A DNA stretch of 64,000 nt from contig NZ_BNDS01000004.1 of the NCBI RefSeq assembly GCF_014656545.1, positions 33,153 to 97,152 of the forward strand, given 5' to 3'. This document shows positions 1 through 9,142 of this stretch, piece after piece (the stretch's first letter is position 1; each line of letters begins with the position of its first letter). Source of the stretch: Neobacillus kokaensis. Lineage in GTDB: Bacteria > Bacillota > Bacilli > Bacillales > Cytobacillaceae. The notes beneath the pieces were generated by a model. It was given only the letters and a program-made list of their open reading frames with translations. It was not told where the DNA came from and did no database searches. The position numbers and the translations under genes are program-made.

Positions 1-558
1 AGTATATGCCCAGCTGTAAGGCCGGTAGTCCAAATCGAAGAACACCACCGTACTATGCTTTCTAGCATACTCTAAAGCTAGAAAAACAGCTTCCCTTGAT
101 GGGCTGGCAGACAGCGCCGTTCCTGATATTAACAGGGCTTTTGACTGTTTAATATATTCCTCTGACACATCACCAGGTGCTAATTTCAAATCCGCCACAT
201 TGTCTCGGTACATTAAAATACTGCATTCCTCCGGGCTCTTGATTTCAGTGAATGCAAGACCGGTTACGGCGCCCGTCCGGTCGACGGATATATTCGTTGT
301 ATCAATTTGATGATCTGTTAAATATTGCGTAATAAAACGTCCCATTTGATCATTAGAAACTTTACCGATAAAACCACTTTTTACCCCTAACCGTGCTGCA
401 CCGATTGCAATGTTTGCCGGGGAGCCGCCCACATATTTGGTAAATGTTCTTGTTTCCTCCATTGGACGATTAATCTCATTTGCATTTAAATCAATGCATA
501 ATCGGCCAATTGCGATAAAATCCATCTTTCGGTCAGCGGGAAATTGAATATGATTCAC
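1..558 (-). CDS. iolC: 5-dehydro-2-deoxygluconokinase IolC (partial)
   Basis: PfkB-family kinase that phosphorylates 5-dehydro-2-deoxy-D-gluconate in myo-inositol catabolism; cytoplasmic. Only the N-terminal 186 codons are present because the gene runs off the left edge. The translation contains the family signatures YVGGSPANIAIG, TGLAFTEIKSPEECSILMYR and LLISGTALSASPSREAV, which closely match Bacillus IolC as I recall it. The start is GTG at 558, chosen because AAGGAGG (567-573) lies 8 nt upstream. It follows iolB by 30 bp, the same B-then-C order as the Bacillus iol operon, so iolD and iolE may follow outside the window. Truncation is by the window only; no damage is seen. Confidence 0.93.
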   Translation of the reverse strand, partial: MNHIQFPADRKMDFIAIGRLCIDLNANEINRPMEETRTFTKYVGGSPANIAIGAARLGVKSGFIGKVSNDQMGRFITQYLTDHQIDTTNISVDRTGAVTGLAFTEIKSPEECSILMYRDNVADLKLAPGDVSEEYIKQSKALLISGTALSASPSREAVFLALEYARKHSTVVFFDLDYRPYSWAYT

Positions 559-588
559 CTTACAAACCTCCTTCACCATGCACTTCAG

Positions 589-1392
589 TTAAGCATTAAA
601 TAACCACTCATGGTCCGGGTCATTTTGGAATTTCCAGGTTCGAATCGGACCTGCCATCACATTTAAATAATAGGACTCATAACCCGGAGGGGCTGAGACA
701 GGATGGTAACCCTCCGGAACAAGGACAACCTCTCCGTCTTTTACAATTAATGCCTCATCCAGCGAACGCCTGTCATTATAAACTCGCTGCATGATAAATC
801 CTTTTGTAGGATTAATTTTATGATAATAGGTTTCTTCTAAATAGGATTCCTTTGGCAAATTGTCCTGATCATGTTTATGAGGCGGATAGCTCGACCAATT
901 CCCTGCAGGTGTAAACACCTCGACAACCAATAAGCTTTGAGCAGGTTCCAGCTCGGGCAGGATATTATGTACTGTCCGGGACATATGTCCGCTGCCGCGC
1001 TGCTCACAGCCAATTTCTTCAGGCTTGATTAATCTTGCTTCAAAATCACTATTTCCGGGAGCTAAACAAACTGCCAATTCTACATCTGTACAGGCCTGGA
1101 CTTGATAGGAATCATTGCATGGAACATAAACCGAGAAAGGGGGGGTTTTTTCAAAGACGTTCATTCTTTTCCCAATTTGTTCGAATGTCTGCTGATTCGT
1201 TTTCACATTGGCGAGCCCGCTTAGTAAGACAAGGCAGGCTTCTTGATGATTCGTCTCCCTTGTTAACACTTCCCCTTTCCTCAATTGATAGACCTCAAAT
1301 CCAACGTATTTCCAGCCCGCGGTTTCGGGACTTACTGATAATAAATTTCCTTGTTCATCTCTATTTTTTGGACTAACAATAAGTTTTGACAT
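589..1392 (-). CDS. iolB: 5-deoxy-glucuronate isomerase IolB
   Basis: Converts 5-deoxy-D-glucuronate to 5-dehydro-2-deoxy-D-gluconate, the substrate of the IolC kinase encoded next. The 267-residue product has the normal family length and a bicupin layout; recognisable stretches are WSSYPPHKHD (likely metal-binding His/Glu cluster), YLEETYYHKINP and VPEGYHPVSAPPGYESYYLN. The start ATG at 1392 is preceded by GGGAG at good spacing. It lies 52 bp downstream of a TIM-barrel isomerase and 30 bp upstream of iolC. Having only iolB and iolC visible at the end of a mannosidase operon is unusual and suggests inositol is a breakdown product of the imported substrate. Confidence 0.93.
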   Translation of the reverse strand: MSKLIVSPKNRDEQGNLLSVSPETAGWKYVGFEVYQLRKGEVLTRETNHQEACLVLLSGLANVKTNQQTFEQIGKRMNVFEKTPPFSVYVPCNDSYQVQACTDVELAVCLAPGNSDFEARLIKPEEIGCEQRGSGHMSRTVHNILPELEPAQSLLVVEVFTPAGNWSSYPPHKHDQDNLPKESYLEETYYHKINPTKGFIMQRVYNDRRSLDEALIVKDGEVVLVPEGYHPVSAPPGYESYYLNVMAGPIRTWKFQNDPDHEWLFNA

Positions 1393-1444
1393 GTTCTCCC
1401 TGCCTCTCTAACTACTAGAAAGCTGCCTTCAAAAAGCTAAACGC

Positions 1445-2221
1445 TTAAAGGCCTAGCTTTTTCGCCATCTTTTCTAGATTCCTAAGGCTTGTTTCTAAAC
1501 TATCAAAGGGGCTTCCAGGACAATAATCTTGTTCGACGCAATAATACTCGACACCGTTTGCTTCACCCCATTGAAGAATCGGTTCGAAGTTGATGCTGCC
1601 TGTGCCGACCTCTGCAAAATATTGTCTATCATCATTGGTCATATCTTTAAAATGTAAAATAGGCATGCGATGCGGATATTTTTTAATATATTCAAGCGGG
1701 TCTTCTCCGCCTTTTTTAACCCAATACGTATCAATCTCCGGAATGATAAATTGGTTGCCTTCTGGCTTTAATAAATAGGTAAGGGCATATTCTCCGGCAA
1801 TTTCCGTCTTGAATTCGAAGTCATGGTTGTGATAGCCAACCCGATAGCCTAATGGCGATACTTTTCTGGCGACTTCAAGCAGTTCACGCTTTGCCCGTTT
1901 GTACCCTTCAATATTTTGATAGTCTTCCTCCAGGTAGTGGCAAAAGAAATCGGTAGTTCCAAAAAGGTCAGCTTCTCTTAAAACTGATTTCAGTTCATTG
2001 TTCATCCGGTCAAGGCTGATATGCATGCCGGCTGCCTTTAAACCCGTTTCTTTCAATACAGCCGCAATTTCCTCTGCCTTGTAGCCAAATAGACCGTCAA
2101 TTTGAACAGCTTCCCAGCCCATTTCTTTTAATTTTCTTAAAACACCTGGAAAGTCCTGCTGAAGTTCATTGCGCAATGTATAAAGCTGTGCCGCAAATTT
2201 ATGCTTCATCTCGCTCATCAT
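1445..2221 (-). CDS. Sugar phosphate isomerase/epimerase, xylose-isomerase-like TIM barrel
   Basis: 258 residues, AP-endonuclease-2/xylose-isomerase-like TIM barrel. Visible metal-site-type motifs are GYHNHDFEF, PEIDTYWVKKGG and LHFKDM, in the order usual for this family. Members include the inosose isomerase IolI and inosose dehydratase IolE as well as many sugar epimerases. With iolB and iolC downstream, an inosose-type substrate is plausible, but the sequence alone does not decide it. The N-terminus is uncertain: the first two ATGs are only a few bases from AAAGGG, and Met5 is an alternative. It is 18 bp downstream of the aldo/keto reductase gene, so almost certainly co-transcribed. Confidence 0.8.
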   Translation of the reverse strand: MMSEMKHKFAAQLYTLRNELQQDFPGVLRKLKEMGWEAVQIDGLFGYKAEEIAAVLKETGLKAAGMHISLDRMNNELKSVLREADLFGTTDFFCHYLEEDYQNIEGYKRAKRELLEVARKVSPLGYRVGYHNHDFEFKTEIAGEYALTYLLKPEGNQFIIPEIDTYWVKKGGEDPLEYIKKYPHRMPILHFKDMTNDDRQYFAEVGTGSINFEPILQWGEANGVEYYCVEQDYCPGSPFDSLETSLRNLEKMAKKLGL

Positions 2222-2239
2222 CCCTTTTTTGATTTAAGA

Positions 2240-3214
2240 TTAAGATTGTAATAGAACCGGTTTTGCAGCTGATTTTAGATCAAGCCAATTCACTAAATCC
2301 TGGTCAAGCGCTAATCCTGCCCCCTCATAAGAGGATAACAGCTCGGCTACTTTTTCAGGCCCGATGATTGCTGCCGTTGGAAAGGATTGATTCAATACAT
2401 AGGCAAGTGCAATTTGAATCGGTGTCACACCAAGCTTTCCGGCAAGCTGCTTAGCCCGGTCGAATCGTTCCCAGTTTTCCGTAGAATAATAGACTTCCAC
2501 CATTTCTTCATTTTCGCGATTTTCAGGAGTAAAGTACCCCGAGAAAAACCCGCCCGCTTGTGAGGACCATGATAATAACGGCAATTTATGTTCCTCATGA
2601 TATTGCACCATCGCCTCATCAGCCGAAACGCAGCCCGGCCAGCGCGGTTTATTGCATTTCGCTAGACTCAGGTTGGGGCTATTAAAGGTAAATGGCACCA
2701 GATTATGCTCCTTAGCGTAATCATTTGCCGCTTTTAAACGCTTTGTTGTCCAATTCGAAGTACCGATTGCTTTAATACGTCCCGCTTGTATATGCTCGTT
2801 CAAAATCTCCACGATTGGTCCAACTTCAACATCCTCGTCATCACGATGAAGGGCATATAAATCAATATACGATGTTTGTAACCGTTCCAGGCTTTCCATC
2901 AAATCCTTGGTAATTGACTTAGGGTTCACACGTTTACCGGGTTCACCATCATCGTTATGAGCCCCTTTTGTTAAAATGGTAATTTTCTCACGGTTTTGCC
3001 TTTTCGCCATCCACTGTCCAATGATTTCTTCGCCTTTAATATATTGATGGGCAGTATCTATCGTGTTTCCGCCGATTTCGATAAAAGTGTCCAACAATGC
3101 CGTGACGGCAGCCGGGTCGAATCGAAATAAATCGCCCGATCCTAAGATAAGCTGTGATACTTTTATTGGAACTTGCTGGTTATTTACGATTCCATTAACT
3201 GATAAATATTTCAT
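2240..3214 (-). CDS. Aldo/keto reductase (IolS/Tas-like)
   Basis: NAD(P)H-dependent oxidoreductase with an (alpha/beta)8 barrel, 324 residues. The catalytic tetrad is recognisable: Asp and Tyr in NTIDTAHQYIKGEEIIG, Lys in ILTKGAH and His in LYALHRDD; the C-terminal GPEKVAEL segment fits the cofactor site. ATG 3214 is chosen over an ATG 36 bp further upstream because GGAGGG (3222-3227) is correctly spaced only for 3214. The gap to the preceding gene is 36 bp. In this context it could oxidise or reduce an inosose or another sugar intermediate; Bacillus IolS is a family member. The substrate is not determinable here. Confidence 0.82.
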   Translation of the reverse strand: MKYLSVNGIVNNQQVPIKVSQLILGSGDLFRFDPAAVTALLDTFIEIGGNTIDTAHQYIKGEEIIGQWMAKRQNREKITILTKGAHNDDGEPGKRVNPKSITKDLMESLERLQTSYIDLYALHRDDEDVEVGPIVEILNEHIQAGRIKAIGTSNWTTKRLKAANDYAKEHNLVPFTFNSPNLSLAKCNKPRWPGCVSADEAMVQYHEEHKLPLLSWSSQAGGFFSGYFTPENRENEEMVEVYYSTENWERFDRAKQLAGKLGVTPIQIALAYVLNQSFPTAAIIGPEKVAELLSSYEGAGLALDQDLVNWLDLKSAAKPVLLQS

Positions 3215-3250
3215 TCTTTTTCCCTCCTTCAATCTCGCTGTATAATGCAT

Positions 3251-4036
3251 TTACATTTGCAATTCGACTACGATTGGAAAATGGTCACTCGGAAATTTCC
3301 CTTCTTGGCAGTCCCCAACAATTTTCGATGTTCCAACCCCTGTACTGCCTCGGACTAGAATCCAATCAATCCGGTCTTTCCCGCCGGAAGGATCGCTAAA
3401 ATCGTTGAAAGTACCCAATTTTTCGTTAATGCGCTCCTCTGCCATAAACCATGTATCGGAAAACGGACCTTCTTCTACGATGACTTTGTATGATTCAGAA
3501 TGGTTGCTTTCATTGAAATCTCCCGTTAACACAATCGGAATCGTCGTGTCTAGTTCAAGAGCCTTTTGGACAATTAATTTTGCCCCTTCTACTCTGGCTA
3601 ATAAGGAGTAATTATCTAAATGCGTGTTGAAATGATAGAATGATTGATTTGTTTTTTTATCAAGAAAGCGGACCCAGGTAACCATTCTTGGACATATATT
3701 TCCCCATGTGCGCGAACCAATCTCAGAAGGTGTATCAGAAAGCCAAAAATGGTTGTATGCCAATACCTCCAAGCGATCCTTTTTATAAAAAATTGCCATA
3801 TATTCACCTTGGCTCCCGCCTTCTCTTCCCAAGCCAATCCAGCCATAATCCGGCAGCATCGCTGCTAGCTCATTCAGCTGCCGAAAAAGGCCCTCCTGCG
3901 TCCCAATTAGATCCGGTGACTCATTTGTGATGACTTCTGTCATGAGATTCTTCCGTGCACCCCATGAATTTGGGGGAGTATCGTCTGCATATTTTAAATT
4001 GTATGTCATCACACGAAGTGTTCTAGACTCAGGCAT
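3251..4036 (-). CDS. Endonuclease/exonuclease/phosphatase-fold hydrolase
   Basis: 261 residues with the complete DNase I-like fold signature set: MTYNLKYADD at the start, LIGTQEG (metal-binding Glu), FNTHLDN, LTGDFNE, KDRIDWILV and SDHFPIVVEL (C-terminal Asp-His pair). The family hydrolyses phosphodiesters or phosphomonoesters, including sphingomyelinases and inositol polyphosphate phosphatases. There is no signal peptide, so it probably acts in the cytoplasm on imported material. ATG 4036 fits the ribosome site AAAGGAG better than the ATG two codons upstream, which sits next to the site. Its position between a GH38 mannosidase and inositol genes suggests a sugar- or inositol-phosphoester substrate (inference). 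Confidence 0.82.
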   Translation of the reverse strand: MPESRTLRVMTYNLKYADDTPPNSWGARKNLMTEVITNESPDLIGTQEGLFRQLNELAAMLPDYGWIGLGREGGSQGEYMAIFYKKDRLEVLAYNHFWLSDTPSEIGSRTWGNICPRMVTWVRFLDKKTNQSFYHFNTHLDNYSLLARVEGAKLIVQKALELDTTIPIVLTGDFNESNHSESYKVIVEEGPFSDTWFMAEERINEKLGTFNDFSDPSGGKDRIDWILVRGSTGVGTSKIVGDCQEGKFPSDHFPIVVELQM

Positions 4037-4060
4037 AACCATACTCCTTTTTATATAAAA

Positions 4061-7000
4061 TTACTTTTGGCTAATATCTACAAGAAACGTCCTGATTTCA
4101 TATGGCTGAATATCAAATGAAATACGATCCTGCCTAACGCTTGTGCCCATTGGGCGTTCCATTAAATCACATTCCTGCCAAGCGTGGATGACTAAATCGC
4201 TTTGAACCTCAACTTTGCCGCGGCTTCCGGTATATTCATGAACACGCAAAAGAATTTGCTCACTATCCTCAGCTTTTTTAATGGCATCAATCATCACATG
4301 ATCAACGGAAAGACGGAACAGTGAAAAGGCTGATGTAACAGCGGCCCCCTTCGAAACGGTAAGCGGCTGATTAACATCCCATGCTTCTTGGACCGTTTTT
4401 CCGTCTACCCAATCACCTTGATGCGGCAGAAGTGAATACGTAAACGAATGAAAGCCTTGATCCTGTAAGTAATCAGGGTCTGTCGCTGATCTTAATAATG
4501 TTAAACGTATAACATTGTCTTTAATGTCATGACCATATTTACAGTCATTTAAGATGCTGACCCCAAAGCCACGCTCTGATAAATCTGCCCATTGATGTCC
4601 GACCGTCTCAAAGCGAGCCATATCCCAGCTTGTGTTCCAATGAGTAGGCCTCTTGATATTGCCAAACTGAATATCATAGGTGGCTTCCGTGGCACGAACG
4701 TCTACAGGAAATGCTGCCTTTAACAGTTGATTTTGCTCATGCCAATCAATAGTCGTCACAAAATCAATCCGTGGACTTTTCGCAAATAAGACCATTTTCT
4801 GAGTGATTGTTGAATCCAGATAAAACCATTTAAATTCAATCACCAGACGAAGCGCATTCACGGAGATGACGTTTACCGATTGTAATTCCTTAATTTCCTG
4901 CATTTTTTCCTGGTAATAAATATCGATATCCCATGCATCAAAGTGCATTGGTTTATCTTCAAACACTTGAAGCACATTTCCTTTAGTCCCATTAGCCAAT
5001 ACTTCCCGGTTCGCACCGCGGTCAAAGATGCTTGTTAGCTGCCCTGATTCATCCCAGCTGATTTCATAATTTGGTGTGACAACCCCGGAATCCAGCACTT
5101 CAAATGGAACGGATGCAGCTTCAGAAGAAAATTCAGCTGGTTCGAAACAAATCGTATCGATCCCAGTTGATGGCACCGCATTTACATGCACAAGCCAATT
5201 TTCCCCTTCACGGCAGGCTTCCAGTGTTTTACCGCCCGCATCCTTCCATTCCCCATACTCCATGCCGGCTTCAGCAGCAATCGAGACCAAACCTGATTTT
5301 TCCCATGAAGAAGAATTCATCACAGTAAACGTATATTCTTTGTCTGATACAAGTGCATATAAAGATCTCGCTGCTAATTCATTTGCAATCTTTTCCGCCT
5401 CTTGATATTCCAGCGTGCTGTCCTCGTAAACTTCCCTAATTGAAGTTCCCGGAATAATATCATGGAATTGATTCCGAAGAATAATCTTCCAGCCTTCATT
5501 GATCGCTGATTGCGGATATTGTGTTAAAGATGAAGCAAATAGGCCTTCCAAAATGGATAACCATTCCACCTCTCGATACAGCAATTCCAGCTTCCGGTTC
5601 ATTTTTTTGTTATAGGCTTGGCTTGTATAGGTTCCCCGATGGTACTCGAAATAAAGCTCGCCATCCCATGTATGGACATATTGATCGGTTTGTTCCACCG
5701 TCTCTTGCAGTCTCTTAAAATAGTCATCCGCTCTGCCCGTCCTCACCCGCGGCAGACCGGGCATATCATCAAGTCTGCGGCGCATCTCGAGCATCTCACG
5801 ATTAACTCCGCCGCCGCCATCCCCATAGCCATAAGAAAGCAGCAATTCCTTATTAATCTGCTTATCTCGATACTCGGTCCAGCTGCCTAAAACCGTTTCA
5901 GGCAAAATCTGACCATTATAAGTATAAATGTGCTTCCAATCGTCATCGGTATCTGTTGTTGTAATGAAATGCGTTAAGATTTCAGTACCGTCAATCCCTC
6001 TCCACTTGAAGGTATCATGCGGCATGCGGTTGTATTGGTTCCAGCTGATTTTTGTTGTCATAAAGGTATCAATACCTGACTTTTTCAAAATCTGCGGCAT
6101 CGCCCAACTATAGCCAAACACATCCGGAAGCCATAAATACCGGCACTCCGCACCAAATTCTTCACGGAAAAAGCGGGTTCCCATTAAAAACTGACGTACC
6201 AGCGATTCTCCGGAAGGAATATTACAATCTGCCTCCAGCCACATACCGCCGCCTGCTTCCCAACGGCCTTCGCTTACGCGGGTACGAATTTGCTCATACA
6301 GTTCAGGGAAATCTGATTTTATGTAGTCATACAATTGCGGCTGCGTCTGTAAAAAGACATAATCCGGATATCTTTCCATTAATCGCAAAACGGTTGAAAA
6401 GGAACGTGTCGCCTTTTCTCTTGTATGCTTTAACCGCCACAGCCAGGCCACATCAATATGGGTATGACCAATGGCCGTAACCGTCACCGGATGATGCGAT
6501 TTCATTTCTTGTAATTCTTTTTCTAACAACTCCTGTGCTCTCGCTGCTGATTGATAAAAGCCTTCTGAGCCCGGTTTAGACCAATCCAGCAGCAAAAAGG
6601 ATCTGTCAAGTGCTGCTAATAAAGCTTGGCGTTCAGGAGCTTGATCATTTAAAACATGGACAGCCTTGAGCATCGCTGCTGAAGTGTAATAAAGATCATC
6701 AACTTTCTCATCCAGCCACGCGATTTCAGCCCGTTTGATTTTATGCTCCTGCGGCGCCGGAACCCCGCCACCTTCAAGACCTGACCATAAGCGCAATGTA
6801 AGTTCAACTTTTGAACCAATCAAGGAGTCAGGCAAGAAGGATTCTTGATGATTTGAGTCAACTCCTTGATATGGTGCACCATTTATATATAAAAGGGATT
6901 CAAAACCAGAATTGTTTCCATCACCTGTTTTGCCAAAGTCAAAAATACCAACTACTGTACGTCCTGCCCAATCGCCAGGAATTTGAATGTTTGTTTGCAG

Positions 7001-7204
7001 CCATGCATATAGGTCGCGCCCTGTCCAATGGTCCCCCAATCGGATTTTCGACCACTCCTTATTTGCAGGCGGACTTGGAACAACCACACCCTCTGATTGA
7101 TCCAATTGATAGTTGAACTCCGGAATCGAGATACAATCACGGTATCGGTATTTTTCTAATTCCTTAATGCGGCTTTCAAGCTTTTTCTCTGTCCAAAACA
7201 CCAA
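4061..7204 (-). CDS. GH38 alpha-mannosidase (long type)
   Basis: Retaining, zinc-dependent alpha-mannosidase of 1047 residues. The zinc and catalytic motifs are intact: HTHIDVAW with His247, His249 and Asp251, and the nucleophile Asp361 in LPDVFGYSW. The N-terminal ~230 residues form the beta-sandwich domain of the long bacterial/vacuolar-type subfamily, followed by the alpha/beta catalytic domain and C-terminal beta domains. There is no signal peptide, so the enzyme is cytoplasmic. The start is TTG 7204 with AAGGAG 7 nt upstream; GTG at the next codon is possible. It lies 34 bp from the metallophosphoesterase gene. A second, different GH38 gene lies at 23598-26305. Confidence 0.93.
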   Translation of the reverse strand: MVFWTEKKLESRIKELEKYRYRDCISIPEFNYQLDQSEGVVVPSPPANKEWSKIRLGDHWTGRDLYAWLQTNIQIPGDWAGRTVVGIFDFGKTGDGNNSGFESLLYINGAPYQGVDSNHQESFLPDSLIGSKVELTLRLWSGLEGGGVPAPQEHKIKRAEIAWLDEKVDDLYYTSAAMLKAVHVLNDQAPERQALLAALDRSFLLLDWSKPGSEGFYQSAARAQELLEKELQEMKSHHPVTVTAIGHTHIDVAWLWRLKHTREKATRSFSTVLRLMERYPDYVFLQTQPQLYDYIKSDFPELYEQIRTRVSEGRWEAGGGMWLEADCNIPSGESLVRQFLMGTRFFREEFGAECRYLWLPDVFGYSWAMPQILKKSGIDTFMTTKISWNQYNRMPHDTFKWRGIDGTEILTHFITTTDTDDDWKHIYTYNGQILPETVLGSWTEYRDKQINKELLLSYGYGDGGGGVNREMLEMRRRLDDMPGLPRVRTGRADDYFKRLQETVEQTDQYVHTWDGELYFEYHRGTYTSQAYNKKMNRKLELLYREVEWLSILEGLFASSLTQYPQSAINEGWKIILRNQFHDIIPGTSIREVYEDSTLEYQEAEKIANELAARSLYALVSDKEYTFTVMNSSSWEKSGLVSIAAEAGMEYGEWKDAGGKTLEACREGENWLVHVNAVPSTGIDTICFEPAEFSSEAASVPFEVLDSGVVTPNYEISWDESGQLTSIFDRGANREVLANGTKGNVLQVFEDKPMHFDAWDIDIYYQEKMQEIKELQSVNVISVNALRLVIEFKWFYLDSTITQKMVLFAKSPRIDFVTTIDWHEQNQLLKAAFPVDVRATEATYDIQFGNIKRPTHWNTSWDMARFETVGHQWADLSERGFGVSILNDCKYGHDIKDNVIRLTLLRSATDPDYLQDQGFHSFTYSLLPHQGDWVDGKTVQEAWDVNQPLTVSKGAAVTSAFSLFRLSVDHVMIDAIKKAEDSEQILLRVHEYTGSRGKVEVQSDLVIHAWQECDLMERPMGTSVRQDRISFDIQPYEIRTFLVDISQK

Positions 7205-7237
7205 TATTCCGCTCCTTCCAAAAACTTATTTAAATTA

Positions 7238-8152
7238 CTAACCTTGAATCTTCTCTTTCTCCTGAACTAGCACCGTTCCATCTGCAAGCCGCAGATAAGA
7301 CTCGAAATCCTGCTTGCCTTCCTCCAGTTTAATAATGCGGGCACCGCGCGGAAACTTCTCATCACCATAGCCGTTATAGCCAGTAGCACGGCCATAGCAC
7401 AGCTGAATCCCATACAGATCTCCGCAGAAATCGTTTAAATGATCATGCCCTACAAACGTTCCCTTAACATTGCCCATTTCTACCATTGCTGAGAAAAGCC
7501 CGGAATTTACAAGAGGACTGCAAATTTCCCCTTCAAACATGGAGCCGACATAATTTCCTGATTGCCATACCTCTTTATACTCTGGAAGCGGGATATGGAA
7601 AAACAAAAGTTCCGCAGGCTCTCCACTTTGTTTCAATGCGCTTGACTGTTTCACATACCAATCTATCTGATCTCTTTTAATAAAATCATAGCCGCCCACT
7701 GCTTTGTTTTCGTTATCCATCCCTGAATCTAGAAAATAAAGCGCCCATACCAGTTTAGAACCTGATGAATCCAAAACTCGCACGACATAATTGCCTACAC
7801 CGCTGACATCCCCTGATTCAGTTAGGCATAAAGGATATTCCTGCATCACACTAAGCAGTTCTTCTTTTGTTACATCCCCTTCTGAATCATGGTTTCCCAA
7901 AACAGCTGCCCATGGAACGTCCATTTTTGCGACAGGTTCGAGCGCTCCCCTTAAAGCTGCTTTCGGATCAGCACTCGCCGGACTATAAATAAGATCCCCT
8001 GTAAACACAACTAAATCGGGCTTCTCTTCTTGTAAAATGGTCTCCATTAATCGATTGGTTTCTAAATCTTTATCATCGCCATTTTCCCAATGAAGATCAG
8101 TAAACTGTACGATTTTAAACGTTCCATCCTGCTTAAATGTTAATTGATTCAT
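7238..8152 (-). CDS. Calcineurin-like metallophosphoesterase
   Basis: 304 residues with the full dinuclear metal-site motif series of this superfamily: FTDLHW (D-x-H), FTGDLIY (GD), LGNHDSE (GNHD), FFHIPLPE and FVGHDHLND (GHDH). These enzymes cleave phosphomonoesters or phosphodiesters; glycerophosphodiesterases and Icc-like phosphodiesterases are relatives. No signal peptide is seen, so it is probably cytoplasmic. The start ATG 8152 has GGGGGAT upstream. It is 15 bp after the permease gene and 33 bp before the GH38 gene. It is one of three phosphoester hydrolases in the operon, which suggests that the transported glycan carries phosphate. Confidence 0.87.
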   Translation of the reverse strand: MNQLTFKQDGTFKIVQFTDLHWENGDDKDLETNRLMETILQEEKPDLVVFTGDLIYSPASADPKAALRGALEPVAKMDVPWAAVLGNHDSEGDVTKEELLSVMQEYPLCLTESGDVSGVGNYVVRVLDSSGSKLVWALYFLDSGMDNENKAVGGYDFIKRDQIDWYVKQSSALKQSGEPAELLFFHIPLPEYKEVWQSGNYVGSMFEGEICSPLVNSGLFSAMVEMGNVKGTFVGHDHLNDFCGDLYGIQLCYGRATGYNGYGDEKFPRGARIIKLEEGKQDFESYLRLADGTVLVQEKEKIQG

Positions 8153-8167
8153 CTTATATCCCCCATC

Positions 8168-9055
8168 CTACTCTTTCACTGAGCCAATATTGACGCCTTT
8201 TGTAAAGTGCTTTTGAATAAATGGATAAATAATGATAATTGGAGCCACTACAATAATAATGGTAGCCATTTTCAAGGAATCACCCGTTACCGTTATTTTT
8301 TCTAACATTTCATAACTACCGGAGTTTCTTAACAAGGCATCCGCCAACGCTTGCTGTCTTGTTAGCATCTCCTGGAGGAGTGTGGCAAGCGGTTTTAAAT
8401 TAGGGTCACGAACATAGAAGGCACCCGAAAACCAATCATTCCAGTGCCCAACAGCATTAAACAATCCAATCGTAGCAATAACCGGTTTACTCATTGGCAG
8501 GACAATTCTAAAAAAGATTTGAAATTCGCTGCAGCCATCAATTCGGGCCGCTTCAAAGACACTGTCTGGGAGCTGGCTGAAGAACGTTCGCATAATCAAA
8601 ATGTTCCACACGCTATAAAGACCTGGAATAATATACACCCAAATACTATTGGTTAAATTAAGCTCTGTTAATACTAAATAATAAGGAATAATACCGCCGC
8701 TAAATAACATCGTGAAAAAGATGAAAAAGGTAATAAACTTTCTTCCTGGCAATGTCCTTGTATTTAGCGCATAGGCTGCCATTGCCGTTAATAACACGCT
8801 AATAGCAGTTCCCACAACCGTTCTGAATACACTGATTCCTAAGGCATTTAAAACACTAGACTGCTTAAAGACTTCTAAATAGTTGTCAACACTAAATTCT
8901 CTAGGAAAAAAATAAATACCGCCTCGCTGGGCATCTGTTCCTTCATTAAATGAGAGTGCCAAAATATTTAAGAACGGAAGAATAATAGATAAGCAAAGTA
9001 ATGCCACAATGAAAATATTAAGAATCTGGGAAAAACTCCATGATTTCTGGCGCAC
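8168..9055 (-). CDS. Carbohydrate ABC transporter permease (LplC type)
   Basis: 295 residues with six predicted membrane helices. The EAA loop, which docks the ATPase, reads EAARIDGCSEFQIFFRIVLP. The C-terminal segment IIYPFIQKHFTKGVNIGSVKE is typical of LplC/YtcP permeases. The start is GTG 9055 with GGAGGG at correct spacing. It pairs with the permease at 10866-11858 and the lipoprotein between them. No ATPase lies in this operon, so a shared MsmX-type ATPase, such as that at 44449-45567, is probably used. It follows the binding-protein gene after an 87-bp gap that contains a hairpin. Confidence 0.9.
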   Translation of the reverse strand: MRQKSWSFSQILNIFIVALLCLSIILPFLNILALSFNEGTDAQRGGIYFFPREFSVDNYLEVFKQSSVLNALGISVFRTVVGTAISVLLTAMAAYALNTRTLPGRKFITFFIFFTMLFSGGIIPYYLVLTELNLTNSIWVYIIPGLYSVWNILIMRTFFSQLPDSVFEAARIDGCSEFQIFFRIVLPMSKPVIATIGLFNAVGHWNDWFSGAFYVRDPNLKPLATLLQEMLTRQQALADALLRNSGSYEMLEKITVTGDSLKMATIIIVVAPIIIIYPFIQKHFTKGVNIGSVKE

Positions 9056-9072
9056 GTCTATCCCTCCAACTT

Positions 9073-9114
9073 AGAAAAATATGCTTCCTCTCTTTCTAAA
9101 AAGAAAGGAAGCAT
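9073..9114 (-). terminator. Hairpin/attenuator after the binding-protein gene
   Basis: On the minus strand, arms 9098-9114 and 9081-9097 (ATGCTTCCT against AGGAAGCAT, with a few internal mismatches) form a long stem followed by ATTTTTCT. It lies between the binding-protein gene and its downstream permease. Such elements let binding protein be made in excess by partial termination or 3'-end stabilisation. That role is inference. Confidence 0.65.
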
Positions 9115-9142
9115 TTTGTTACTTGTCTGGCAGCTTTTCTAC